Assembly: GCA_017307355.1 (NCBI GenBank)
Contig: JAFKFG010000027.1
Location: 1 to 64,000 of the forward strand
Origin: Alphaproteobacteria bacterium
GTDB lineage: Bacteria; Pseudomonadota; Alphaproteobacteria; Micropepsales; Micropepsaceae
DNA length: 64,000 bases
Direction of reading: 5' to 3'
Position numbers and translations under genes: made by a program
Shown: piece after piece, positions 24,663 through 31,922 of the stretch
How positions within the stretch are numbered: position 1 is the stretch's first letter
Layout: every line of letters begins with the position of its first letter
The notes under the pieces: model-generated
The model's input: only the letters and a program-made list of their open reading frames with translations
Told to the model about the DNA's origin: nothing
The model's database searches: none

Positions 24663-25313
24663 ATGCGCGCGCTGATCCTGGTGGTGCTGATCGCCGTCGC
24701 CGGAATCCTGTTCTGGCCCGCCGCCAAGGAACCCGCCGCCGCGCCGCAAGGAGAGATCGACGCCAAATCCGCCGCGCTGATCGCGCATGTCCCCGCATCT
24801 TCGCCGGGCACCCGCATCTGGTACGCCGCCAACGACTATCCGCGCCTTCAGCTTCCCGGCGGCCATGAAGAGATCGTGAAGAGCGCGCTCAACATCAAAG
24901 GTCCGATGCAGTTCGGCAGCTTCGTCTGGGACGAAGAGCGCGTTCCCAAAAAAGGCGCGATGTGGGTGCGGATCGATCTTGGCCATCAGATCCTGTCGGT
25001 GTTTCGCGGCGGTCACGAGATCGGCTCCGCCGTGATCCTTTACGGCACCGACGGCAAGCCTACGCCCACCGGCGATTTCACGGTGCTGCAGAAGGCGGCC
25101 GATTATCATTCCCACAGCTATGACGCGCCGATGCCCTATATGCTGCGCTTGACCGATGACGGGGTGGCGATTCATGGCAGCAATGTGCGCGAAGGCTATG
25201 CCACCCATGGCTGCATCGGCGTGCCGCTGGATTTCGCCAAGCGGCTTTTCGCGGTGATGGCGAAAGGCGATCCGGTTTTCATCGTGCCGCAAACCGGGGC
25301 CAAACAAGGCTAA
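24663..25313 (+). CDS. L,D-transpeptidase family (YkuD) protein
   Basis: 216 residues starting 4 bases after the PEP-CTERM gene. A signal anchor (MRALILVVLIAVAGILFW) is followed by the YkuD fold: WVRIDLGHQILSVFRGGHEIGSAVILYGTDGKPTPTGDFTVLQK and the catalytic IHGSNVREGYATHGCIGVP with the nucleophile cysteine in HGC (about residue 183). These enzymes form 3-3 crosslinks or attach proteins to peptidoglycan using a cysteine. The expected S/T before HGC is present as Thr, while HGCI replaces the usual HGC(I/V)R(M/L). Coupled with the surface protein upstream. Confidence 0.85.
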   Translation: MRALILVVLIAVAGILFWPAAKEPAAAPQGEIDAKSAALIAHVPASSPGTRIWYAANDYPRLQLPGGHEEIVKSALNIKGPMQFGSFVWDEERVPKKGAMWVRIDLGHQILSVFRGGHEIGSAVILYGTDGKPTPTGDFTVLQKAADYHSHSYDAPMPYMLRLTDDGVAIHGSNVREGYATHGCIGVPLDFAKRLFAVMAKGDPVFIVPQTGAKQG

Positions 25314-25471
25314 TTCGCTCTTCACCAATACAGATAAAATGCGCGTCAAATGCGAGCAAAATTCGCATCAAACTGTAACGCGCCTCTGCCCCAAACCTTA
25401 ACCAGATCTTTCCACGCCCTGGAAACCCAGGGTTGGGAGACTCCCGCCGTAACGCGAGGAGATCTCCGATC

Positions 25472-25996
25472 ATGGCGCAGGGCCGCTGGAAATCGCGGGT
25501 CATGGCAGGCGCGATGTTGTGCGCGACGCCTTTTTTCATGGGCGCGATCGGTCAACAGACCAGCGTCGATCAGCGCATTCTGATCGCGCATAATCAGGAA
25601 CGCGCCGCGCTGGGTCTTCAGCCGCTGGACTGGAATCCGGCGCTTGCCGAATCCGCGCAGCGCTGGGCCGATTATCTCGCCTCGACCGGACGCTTCGAAC
25701 ATGCGCCGGAAAATCGCCGCAACCCCGAAGGCGAAAATCTTTGGGCGGGCACCAAGGGCTATTTCGGTCCCGAAGCCATGGTGGGCGCCTGGATCCGGGA
25801 AAAGAAATTTTTCCGCCCCGGCGTCTTCCCCGACAACAGCACCACCGGCCGGGTGGAAGATGTGGGCCATTACACCCAGCTGGTGTGGGCCAACACGCGG
25901 CAGGTGGGCTGCGCCGAAGCCACCGGCACGCGCGAAGACGTGTTGGTCTGCCGCTATACCGAAGCCGGCAACTGGCGCGGCGAACGGCCCTTCTGA
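25472..25996 (+). CDS. exported CAP/SCP domain protein
   Basis: 174 residues from ATG 25472, preceded by GAGGAGA. After a signal peptide (about 1-25), the CAP fold appears: ILIAHNQERAALGLQPLDWNPALAESAQRWADYLA, then GENLWAGT, VGHYTQLVWANTRQVGCAEA (the CAP signature with His-Tyr-Thr-Gln) and VCRYTEAGNWRGE. The catalytic-like His and Glu pocket residues are present. CAP proteins are secreted and may act in stress or surface functions; the molecular role in bacteria is not settled. It converges with the NTF2-like gene, 4 bases between the ends. Confidence 0.88.
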   Translation: MAQGRWKSRVMAGAMLCATPFFMGAIGQQTSVDQRILIAHNQERAALGLQPLDWNPALAESAQRWADYLASTGRFEHAPENRRNPEGENLWAGTKGYFGPEAMVGAWIREKKFFRPGVFPDNSTTGRVEDVGHYTQLVWANTRQVGCAEATGTREDVLVCRYTEAGNWRGERPF

Positions 25997-26000
25997 AAGA

Positions 26001-26471
26001 TCAACGCAGCGGCTTTGCTTCCGGGCCGGTCCAGGTCCATGACGCGATCTTCCAGCCCGATGCCTCCTTGGTCATCGCAAAGGTGAATTGCGACGTCTCG
26101 CGCATCGTCGCGCCCTTCTGCTTGTAGGTATAGGTCGCGGGCGCGATGACATAGGCGCTGGCGCCGGAGACATTCTCGCGCGTCGGCGCGCCGATGGTCA
26201 CTTGCCCGCCGCTTTTTCCTTCGGCGGCTTCCGCCTTGCCCAGATCGGCGCCCCAATCGTCGAACGCCTTGGGCCCGCTCCAATGATAGGGCGCGACTTC
26301 GTCGGTGATGCCCGGCGCGGCGACATGCAGGGCCTTGGCCGCTTTCATGTCGCCCTTGTTGAAGGCATCGGCGAATTGGCGGAGCGTGGCTTCGACGCCC
26401 GCGTCGCTCGCATGGGCCATCGGCGCCGCCATCAACAACAGCGCACCCGTCACACCGAACAATGATTTCAT
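26001..26471 (-). CDS. exported NTF2-like (SnoaL/DUF4440) protein
   Basis: 156 residues. A signal peptide (MKSLFGVTGALLLMAAPMAHAS) precedes an NTF2-like fold: VEATLRQFADAFNKGDMKAAKALH, a central WGADLGKAEAAEG part, and C-terminal strands AYVIAPATYTYKQKGATMRETSQFTFAMTKEASGWKIASWTWTG. The shape fits SnoaL/DUF4440-type ligand-binding or isomerase proteins. Substrate unknown. It is the last GC-rich gene before the AT-richer retron island. Confidence 0.78.
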   Translation of the reverse strand: MKSLFGVTGALLLMAAPMAHASDAGVEATLRQFADAFNKGDMKAAKALHVAAPGITDEVAPYHWSGPKAFDDWGADLGKAEAAEGKSGGQVTIGAPTRENVSGASAYVIAPATYTYKQKGATMRETSQFTFAMTKEASGWKIASWTWTGPEAKPLR

Positions 26472-26624
26472 GCCCGTCCCCCTGGCTGTGTGCGGCGGCG
26501 AGATTAGCGGAAAATGGGGCGGCGGTCATCGCTAGCGGGATGACAGCTATTTTTCAAAGCAGCGCTATGGGACGCACACACCCCAAGCCTTTCTATTCTA
26601 GCTTAGGTTACGAGTTTCCGGCTA

Positions 26625-27779
26625 TCAAATAGGCCATTTAACCTGCGCGAGCATCGCACGCATTCTATCTGCAAAAGCAGAATCGACCTGCGCAGCATGA
26701 GCGAGCAAACCCTGAACATAGTTCTGCAGGCCTATAACGGAAGTAAAATTACGCTTGTTTGCGTGCTGCGAAGGGCCATGGCGAGGATGCGAGAGGTAAA
26801 ATACATGATTCTCCAAATCTTGCTTAAACTGCCTCGTTAATTTGGGGGTATCCCGGTCCACCAGCAAACCGAGAACGATTTTTCTGGCTCGCGGCGGAGA
26901 TATCATTGTTTTTGTTCGATTTGGCTCGAATCCATATTCCAAAAGGACTTGGTATATACGACTAATTAGAGCTTCGGCCTCGACCCTCGAAAAAGTGGCG
27001 GCGTCGGTTGAAAATATGAGATCGTCAGCATACCGGCTATAAACCAGACCATATGACCTGGAAATGCTATTAACACCCTCGTCAAATTCTCGCATTGTGA
27101 GATTTGCGAGTCGCGGACTAGTTGGCGATCCTTGGGGTAAGAATCCAATACTTGGATGCTGATGCACACCACTCGGGTAGGATCTAGTTCGCCGGAACTT
27201 CCACCGCCGACTCAAAACACTCGGCTCACGCGTGCAGAGGCGGCCCAGCTCAAAGGACAACAAATCCGGATATCCGAGACTTTGAAACACGCGACATACT
27301 GAAGATTCAGTGATCGATTCAAAGAATCGTTGAATATCGATCTTGATGAGCCACCGACAGCCACAATGGCGCTGCGCAGCTCTAACTATCGATGAATTAC
27401 CATGAAATGCAGTACTGCAATTATGCGGGTCAACCTTAGAAAGAATTTTCTGATCAATCCACCGCTGCGCAAACATCAGCGTAGTATCTGGGATACAAAT
27501 TGTCCGATACCTTCGTGCAACAGCCCTATCGCCAGGTCGAGATCTTTTCTTAATAAGAAAAGAGCGATACGGATCTTCCTTTCTCTCTACAATCTTAACA
27601 AGGTTGTCGAAAGGAAGCTCCGTAAGATGAGCAAAGTGCTTCAACGTAAACACGATTGGCAAATCAGAGTTGCACGAAATGATCCGGCGCGCGTACGCAT
27701 TTGCGCTCGCTATAATGCTAGGTGATACGCCAGCCGCGGCAGCGCCTTTGGAAAAGAGCTGAGAATTCCAATTTTGCAT
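26625..27779 (-). CDS. retron-type reverse transcriptase
   Basis: 384 residues. The RT palm is complete: WLIKIDIQRFFESI (first catalytic Asp 148), the GFLPQGSPTSPRLANL motif (212-227), YSRYADDLIFS with the YADD box at 250-253, GFEPNRTKTMI and then IVLGLLVDRD (301-310), which stands where retron RTs usually have a VTG triplet. There is no maturase/X, endonuclease or integrase domain, so it is not a group II intron protein. The short form (384 residues), the preceding structured non-coding region and the upstream PRTase-like gene all fit a retron. Base composition is visibly AT-richer than the flanks, indicating horizontal transfer. Confidence 0.88.
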   Translation of the reverse strand: MQNWNSQLFSKGAAAAGVSPSIIASANAYARRIISCNSDLPIVFTLKHFAHLTELPFDNLVKIVERKEDPYRSFLIKKRSRPGDRAVARRYRTICIPDTTLMFAQRWIDQKILSKVDPHNCSTAFHGNSSIVRAAQRHCGCRWLIKIDIQRFFESITESSVCRVFQSLGYPDLLSFELGRLCTREPSVLSRRWKFRRTRSYPSGVHQHPSIGFLPQGSPTSPRLANLTMREFDEGVNSISRSYGLVYSRYADDLIFSTDAATFSRVEAEALISRIYQVLLEYGFEPNRTKTMISPPRARKIVLGLLVDRDTPKLTRQFKQDLENHVFYLSHPRHGPSQHANKRNFTSVIGLQNYVQGLLAHAAQVDSAFADRMRAMLAQVKWPI

Positions 27780-27977
27780 CTACCTTCGTCTGTTCATGGC
27801 GTTGATTGTCTTCGCTCGACCGCGAGCCGTGCGATGCGAGTCTAGCGAAGACAAACAAGGCTTTTTGCTTACGCTCAATCAGAAAGCGCCCGAAACACAA
27901 GCGCCACAGTAGGATGACAGGGATGCCACCCAACACTGCCCTTCCGCCTTTCGGTTGGGAAGGGTGCTAGTTACAAA
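27780..27977 (-). ncRNA. putative retron msr-msd non-coding RNA region
   Basis: 198 bases between the PRTase-like gene stop and the reverse-transcriptase start, with no open frame and strong folding potential on the minus strand. In order on that strand: CTAGC (27970-27966), a candidate for the branching guanosine motif; a stem CCCTTCC/GGAAGGG (27964-27939) with a 12-base loop; a weaker CAGT/ACTG stem; and a long hairpin with perfect 11-bp arms TTGTCTTCGCT and AGCGAAGACAA (27854-27806), the shape expected for msd. A possible a1/a2 pair is TTGATT (27981-27976, overlapping the upstream stop) with AATCAA (27807-27802). Exact ends are not determinable by eye. Confidence 0.55.
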
Positions 27978-29219
27978 TCAAGGAATCCTCAGCCCCCGGG
28001 GATAATAAGGGAGAGGATTGGTCTTAACAACTGGCTTAGTCCACCGATCAGGCCGGATCGCCTTTATCAGATTCCGTCCAGAATCCGTGAGGCGCCCATC
28101 AACCCCGATCCATCCGTTATTTTTGGCTTCTTCTCGTAATCTGATTATTTCAGGTACTGTCAGCCCCATCGATTTCGCGAGATGTATCTCTCTTCCCTGC
28201 TGCCAGCGACCTTTCAGCAAATTCAGAAATAGAATTTTCTTCGCTCTTTCTGGAGAAGAGCCCAACACGCCCGGCAAAACATCTTTCAGCCAAAGCGTTA
28301 GTGCGCGAAATGCTCTACGAAGCGAGCCAAATCCCCCAACTTCTTCAGAAAACGCTATCAATATATCTGCGCTAGCGGGGCCCGGCATGAACGGTCTTAT
28401 CCGGGAAGATGAATCCCACAGAATTTTTGGAGTATTGTTAGGCATTCCGTATCTGAATGCTACAAGCGCTCCTAGATCTTGAAAGCCAAGCGGTTCGGCC
28501 GTTGGGCCATAGGATTCTGCCAACGCCCGCCACAACACTGCCTGAGAGAAAGGTTTATGTTCCAAAAGCGTTGGGACGACATACGCGGTTTTCACTTCAG
28601 GATTACAGGAGTGCTTTTCAATGAATTCAATCCCAGGCTGAGTAGCTGCTGCGGCAATTATTTTAAACCTCAAGAGTCCCATGGAATGCCAGGAAGTAAT
28701 TGACGGTACATTCCAAAAAGCATCTAGTTGCCGTCGTATCCGCGCCCCAGTACCGATAAAGTCGGTAACAATAGCTATAGTGTGAATACCCCTCTTTCCG
28801 ACCTTCCGGAACTGATCAGGTTTTGGGTTATTAACAAACCGCTTTCGCTTCCACTTGACGGCTTGAGAGATTAGAAACGCGATATACCCTTCGCTTCCTA
28901 CTCTATGCGCCCCCCTCTCCGGAAGAACAGCTGGCGGAGCTTTACCCGTAGCTCGACGACGAAACAATCCATTCCCCTTAGGGATCAATTCAGAAGTAAA
29001 TATTTCCCGCCGAGCGACCTCCCGTTCTGCATAGAGCGCAACTCGATCCTCGGTATCAAGGCCGTCTAGGAGCGCCAAAATACTGTTGGAAACAGTGTTG
29101 TCGTCAAGCAACAAAATCTGGTCTAGCAACTGATCAGCGACCTGCTGTTGGCTAAATGGAAATTGTTTGATCCATGCAATTGCAGAAGCTGTCTGCGAAA
29201 GAGCAACTGCTGCTACCAT
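27978..29219 (-). CDS. PRTase-like retron effector with C-terminal winged helix
   Basis: 413 residues. A phosphoribosyltransferase-type PRPP-binding loop is visible at TIAIVTDFIGTGARI (147-161): a hydrophobic strand, an acidic position and T-G-x-x. A second landmark is FRYGMPNNTPKILWDS (255-270), a P-x-N-T-x-x-x-x-W pattern I associate with PRTase-like proteins of retron and related defence loci. The C-terminal part (about 340-390) reads as a winged helix: IHLAKSMGLTVPEIIRLREEAKNNGWIGVDGRLTDSGRNL. It is upstream of the ncRNA and RT on the same strand. PRTase-associated retrons were grouped, as I recall, as type III; the effector function is inferred. Confidence 0.75.
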   Translation of the reverse strand: MVAAVALSQTASAIAWIKQFPFSQQQVADQLLDQILLLDDNTVSNSILALLDGLDTEDRVALYAEREVARREIFTSELIPKGNGLFRRRATGKAPPAVLPERGAHRVGSEGYIAFLISQAVKWKRKRFVNNPKPDQFRKVGKRGIHTIAIVTDFIGTGARIRRQLDAFWNVPSITSWHSMGLLRFKIIAAAATQPGIEFIEKHSCNPEVKTAYVVPTLLEHKPFSQAVLWRALAESYGPTAEPLGFQDLGALVAFRYGMPNNTPKILWDSSSRIRPFMPGPASADILIAFSEEVGGFGSLRRAFRALTLWLKDVLPGVLGSSPERAKKILFLNLLKGRWQQGREIHLAKSMGLTVPEIIRLREEAKNNGWIGVDGRLTDSGRNLIKAIRPDRWTKPVVKTNPLPYYPRGLRIP

Positions 29220-29294
29220 TGTTGCAATCTCGCACGGTAAAGAACAGTAGCAGAAGCATTACTCATCACCGACATACCTCGGCGTTTTTCCAAG

Positions 29295-30512
29295 TCACTT
29301 CGGCGTCACCTTGAACATGCCGCCGGCCTTGTCGTCTTCCAGGATCCACAGCGCGCCGTCGGGGCCCACTTCCACGTCGCGGACGCGCTTGCCCACGCTC
29401 CAGCGTTCGGCGGGCTTGGCGCCGCCCTTGCCGTCGAAGGTGATGCGGAACAGGGACTGGCTGTCCATGCCGCCGATCAGCGCCGAGCCATTCCATTGCG
29501 GGAACATCGCGCCCTTGTAGAAAGTGAGGCTGCCCGGCGCGATGATCGGCGTCCAATAGATCACCGGCTTGGTGAGGTCGCTGCGGCTATCGGGGCTGGG
29601 GATCGGCACGCCATTGTAATTGACGGCATAGGACACCAGCGGCCAGCCGTAATTCTTGCCCGGCTCGATCAGGTTGAGTTCGTCGCCGCCGCGCGGGCCA
29701 TGCTCGGCTTCCCACAAGCGGCCATCGGGCCCGAACGCCAATCCATACGGCGTGCGATGCCCGCTGCTCCAGGTTTCCGCGGGCGCCAGATTGGGGCCCT
29801 TCAAGGTATAGGTGCTGACCACGGGCGCGGTCTTGGCCGCTTCGGTATCGCGCGGCGGATCGATCAGGGGACGGGTGGAGGCGCCGGTCTTGCCCGCCAT
29901 CGGATTGCCCGGCGCAGGCTTTCCGTCCAGCGTGAGGCGCAGGATCTTGCCCAATTCCGTGTTCGGGTCTTGCGCGGGCGTCATGCGTTGGCGCTCGCCC
30001 ACCGTCAGATAGAGATATTGCCCGTCCGGCGAAAAGGCGATCTGCGCGCCGAACTGGCCGCCCTTGCCGGTGGGCACGTCGCGCCAGATCACCTGCAAGC
30101 CGTCCAGGCTCGCGCTCTTGTCGGTCAAAGACAGCTTGGCCCGCGCCAGCGCCAGGCCCGAACCATATTCGCCCGGTTCCGAATAGGTGAGATAGACATT
30201 GTGGTCGGTGGCGTAATGCGGCGACAGAAACACGCCCAGCATGCCGCCCTGCCCGCCATAAGCAACGGCGGGGACGTTGGCGACGGGGAATTTCTGGCCC
30301 TGCTGCGTGACCAGCCAGACCGGGCCCACTTTTTCGGTGACCAGCATGCGCCCGTCGGGCAGGAACGCCATGCGCCAGGGCAGATTGAAAGTGGCGACCT
30401 GCGTCAGCTTGAAGGGCACATCGGCTTCGGGCTTCTGCGAACCCGCATTGATCTGCGCATATGCCTGGGTGGACGCCAGCGCCAGAAGCGAAGCCGCGAT
30501 CGCGAATTTCAT
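29295..30512 (-). CDS. PQQ-dependent soluble aldose sugar dehydrogenase
   Basis: 405 residues from ATG 30512, with a GAGGA ribosome binding site. A signal peptide (MKFAIAASLLALASTQAYAQ) leads into the GSDH/YliI-type six-bladed propeller: LPWRMAFLPDGRMLVTEKVGPVWLV, GGMLGVFLSPHYATDHNVYLTYSEPG, GGQFGAQIAFSPDGQYLYLTVGER, SSGHRTPYGLAFGPDGRLWEAEHGPRGGDELNLIEPGKNYGWPLVSY and RVRDVEVGPDGALWILED. The His in SSGHR and the GPRGGDE loop fit PQQ and calcium binding. It oxidises aldoses in the periplasm using PQQ. The stop is 75 bases from the retron effector start. Confidence 0.92.
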   Translation of the reverse strand: MKFAIAASLLALASTQAYAQINAGSQKPEADVPFKLTQVATFNLPWRMAFLPDGRMLVTEKVGPVWLVTQQGQKFPVANVPAVAYGGQGGMLGVFLSPHYATDHNVYLTYSEPGEYGSGLALARAKLSLTDKSASLDGLQVIWRDVPTGKGGQFGAQIAFSPDGQYLYLTVGERQRMTPAQDPNTELGKILRLTLDGKPAPGNPMAGKTGASTRPLIDPPRDTEAAKTAPVVSTYTLKGPNLAPAETWSSGHRTPYGLAFGPDGRLWEAEHGPRGGDELNLIEPGKNYGWPLVSYAVNYNGVPIPSPDSRSDLTKPVIYWTPIIAPGSLTFYKGAMFPQWNGSALIGGMDSQSLFRITFDGKGGAKPAERWSVGKRVRDVEVGPDGALWILEDDKAGGMFKVTPK

Positions 30513-30665
30513 GTCTCGTCCTCTTTGGGTTGCGGGCACCGGGATGGCGCCGCGCTCCGCAATCCCGTGGGGAACGGGCTTACGCGGTACAAAGATGTAC
30601 CGGCCCCAATTCGCTTTCAAGATGGGCGGTACCACAGGAGCGGCGCTGGAATATTTCCCGCGCAA

Positions 30666-31571
30666 TCACGCGGCTTTATAGCCCAGGCGCTTGCGCAGCC
30701 GCGGCACCGCGAAATCCAGGAAGGCCCGCAATTTGAGCGGCTCCTGGCGCTGGCTGGGATAGATCAGCGACACCGGATTGGGCGGCGGCTCGTACGCTTC
30801 CAGCACAGGGGCCAGCGCGCGCGATTTGATCAGATCGGCGACCTGATAGGACCAGACCCGGGCGATGCCGGCGCCGCTGGTGGCCGCGACCAGCGCCGCG
30901 TCGGACGAATTGACGAACAACCGTCCCGGCACGGACAAGGTCTGCAACGCGCCTTTGACGCGGAACGGCCACTCCTCACCGAAGGCGAAATATTTGTCGA
31001 CGATGCAATCATGCGCCGCCAGGTCCGACGGTTTCTTGGGCACGCCGCGGCGCTTCAGATAAGCGGGGCTGGCGCAGATCATCTGCCGGATCGTTCCCAC
31101 GCGGGTGGCGATCAAGCTGGAATCGGGCAACGCGCCCACCCGCATCGCCAGATCGACATGCTCCTGAACTAGATTGACCATACGGTCGGTCATCTGCACA
31201 TCGACGCGAATGTCGGGATAGGCCTCCAGGAATTCCACCGCCACCGGGATCGCGAACGTGCGGCCCAGCACCTGCGGCACGCTGATCGCCAGCTCGCCCT
31301 GCGGCGCGCGATATTCGCCCGCGGCCACGCGTTCGGCTTCGGCGATGTCTTCGGCGATGCGGCGGCAGGCGGCGACATAGCCGCGCCCGGCATCGGTCAG
31401 TTCGATGCGGCGATGGCCGCGCGACAAAAGCCGGGTCTTCAAATGTTTTTCCAGCTCCGACACCCGCCGGCTGACCGTGGCCAGGGGAATGCCCAGTTGG
31501 CGGCCGGCCGCGGACAGGCTGCCCGTATCCGCCGCCGCCAGCAGGATGGTCATCGCTTCCAGCCGGTCCAT
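30666..31571 (-). CDS. LysR family transcriptional regulator
   Basis: 301 residues from ATG 31571. The HTH is MTILLAAADTGSLSAAGRQLGIPLATVSRRVSELEKHLKTRLLSR (residues 7-51), followed by the effector domain with ELAISVPQVLGRTFAIPVAVEFLEAYPDIRVDVQMTDRMVNL. This is the DsdC/AaeR/YhjC-like class of LysR proteins. It lies upstream of the PQQ dehydrogenase gene on the same strand, but a 153-base gap separates them. Targets unknown. Confidence 0.9.
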   Translation of the reverse strand: MDRLEAMTILLAAADTGSLSAAGRQLGIPLATVSRRVSELEKHLKTRLLSRGHRRIELTDAGRGYVAACRRIAEDIAEAERVAAGEYRAPQGELAISVPQVLGRTFAIPVAVEFLEAYPDIRVDVQMTDRMVNLVQEHVDLAMRVGALPDSSLIATRVGTIRQMICASPAYLKRRGVPKKPSDLAAHDCIVDKYFAFGEEWPFRVKGALQTLSVPGRLFVNSSDAALVAATSGAGIARVWSYQVADLIKSRALAPVLEAYEPPPNPVSLIYPSQRQEPLKLRAFLDFAVPRLRKRLGYKAA

Positions 31572-31694
31572 ATGCCTTCCAGAATTGAGAGGATAACTCT
31601 CGTTCTTACCAGCTACTGCGCAAATCCGGAAGGACCTAAATCTTCCACCGACAGCGCGGCCATGGCGGCCCCGTGGCAAAGAAGGAAGCTCACC

Positions 31695-31922
31695 ATGAAA
31701 CATATCGCTTTTGCGGTGATCGCGGCGGCGGTCCTGGCTGTCGTCGGCCCGCATCTTGGTGGACCCCCTCTGTCTGCCACGGCCGCAAGCGGCCTGGCAG
31801 ACATCTCCCCCCGCCATGGGCTTCGCCCAACGGGGGGAGAAATTCACGGCCAAGCTTCAACGGGCACTGAAGCGCCTGTCAGCATGCTTCGCATGCGCGC
31901 GGGCGATTCAAGCGGTCGCTAA
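31695..31922 (+). CDS. doubtful small exported protein, body made of palindromic repeats
   Basis: A GAAGGA ribosome-binding-like sequence precedes ATG 31695, and the first ~30 residues (MKHIAFAVIAAAVLAVVGPHLG...) look like a signal peptide. From codon 27 on, the frame runs through two strong palindromes (31773-31801 and 31804-31840), and its end overlaps the stop of the aminotransferase gene. It may be the stump of a gene truncated by repeat insertion, or a chance frame. Confidence 0.3.
   Translation: MKHIAFAVIAAAVLAVVGPHLGGPPLSATAASGLADISPRHGLRPTGGEIHGQASTGTEAPVSMLRMRAGDSSGR
31773..31801. repeat. strong nested palindrome (repeat unit A)
   Basis: Outer arms TCTGCCA/TGGCAGA and inner arms GGCCG/CGGCC with a CAAG loop make one almost perfect hairpin; a single C is bulged. 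It sits directly beside unit B, 2 bases away. Confidence 0.7.
31804..31840. repeat. strong nested palindrome (repeat unit B)
   Basis: Outer arms TCTCCCCCC (31804-31812) and GGGGGGAGA (31832-31840) with inner TGGGC/GCCCA around TTC. The unit A plus B pair looks like a mobile REP-type doublet, or a strong bidirectional transcript-end structure between the small plus-strand frame and the convergent aminotransferase gene. Confidence 0.7.

Noticed and set aside
26536..29294. att-site-like direct repeats flanking the retron island
   Set aside because: I compared the two edges by eye and found no convincing direct repeat or integrase gene.
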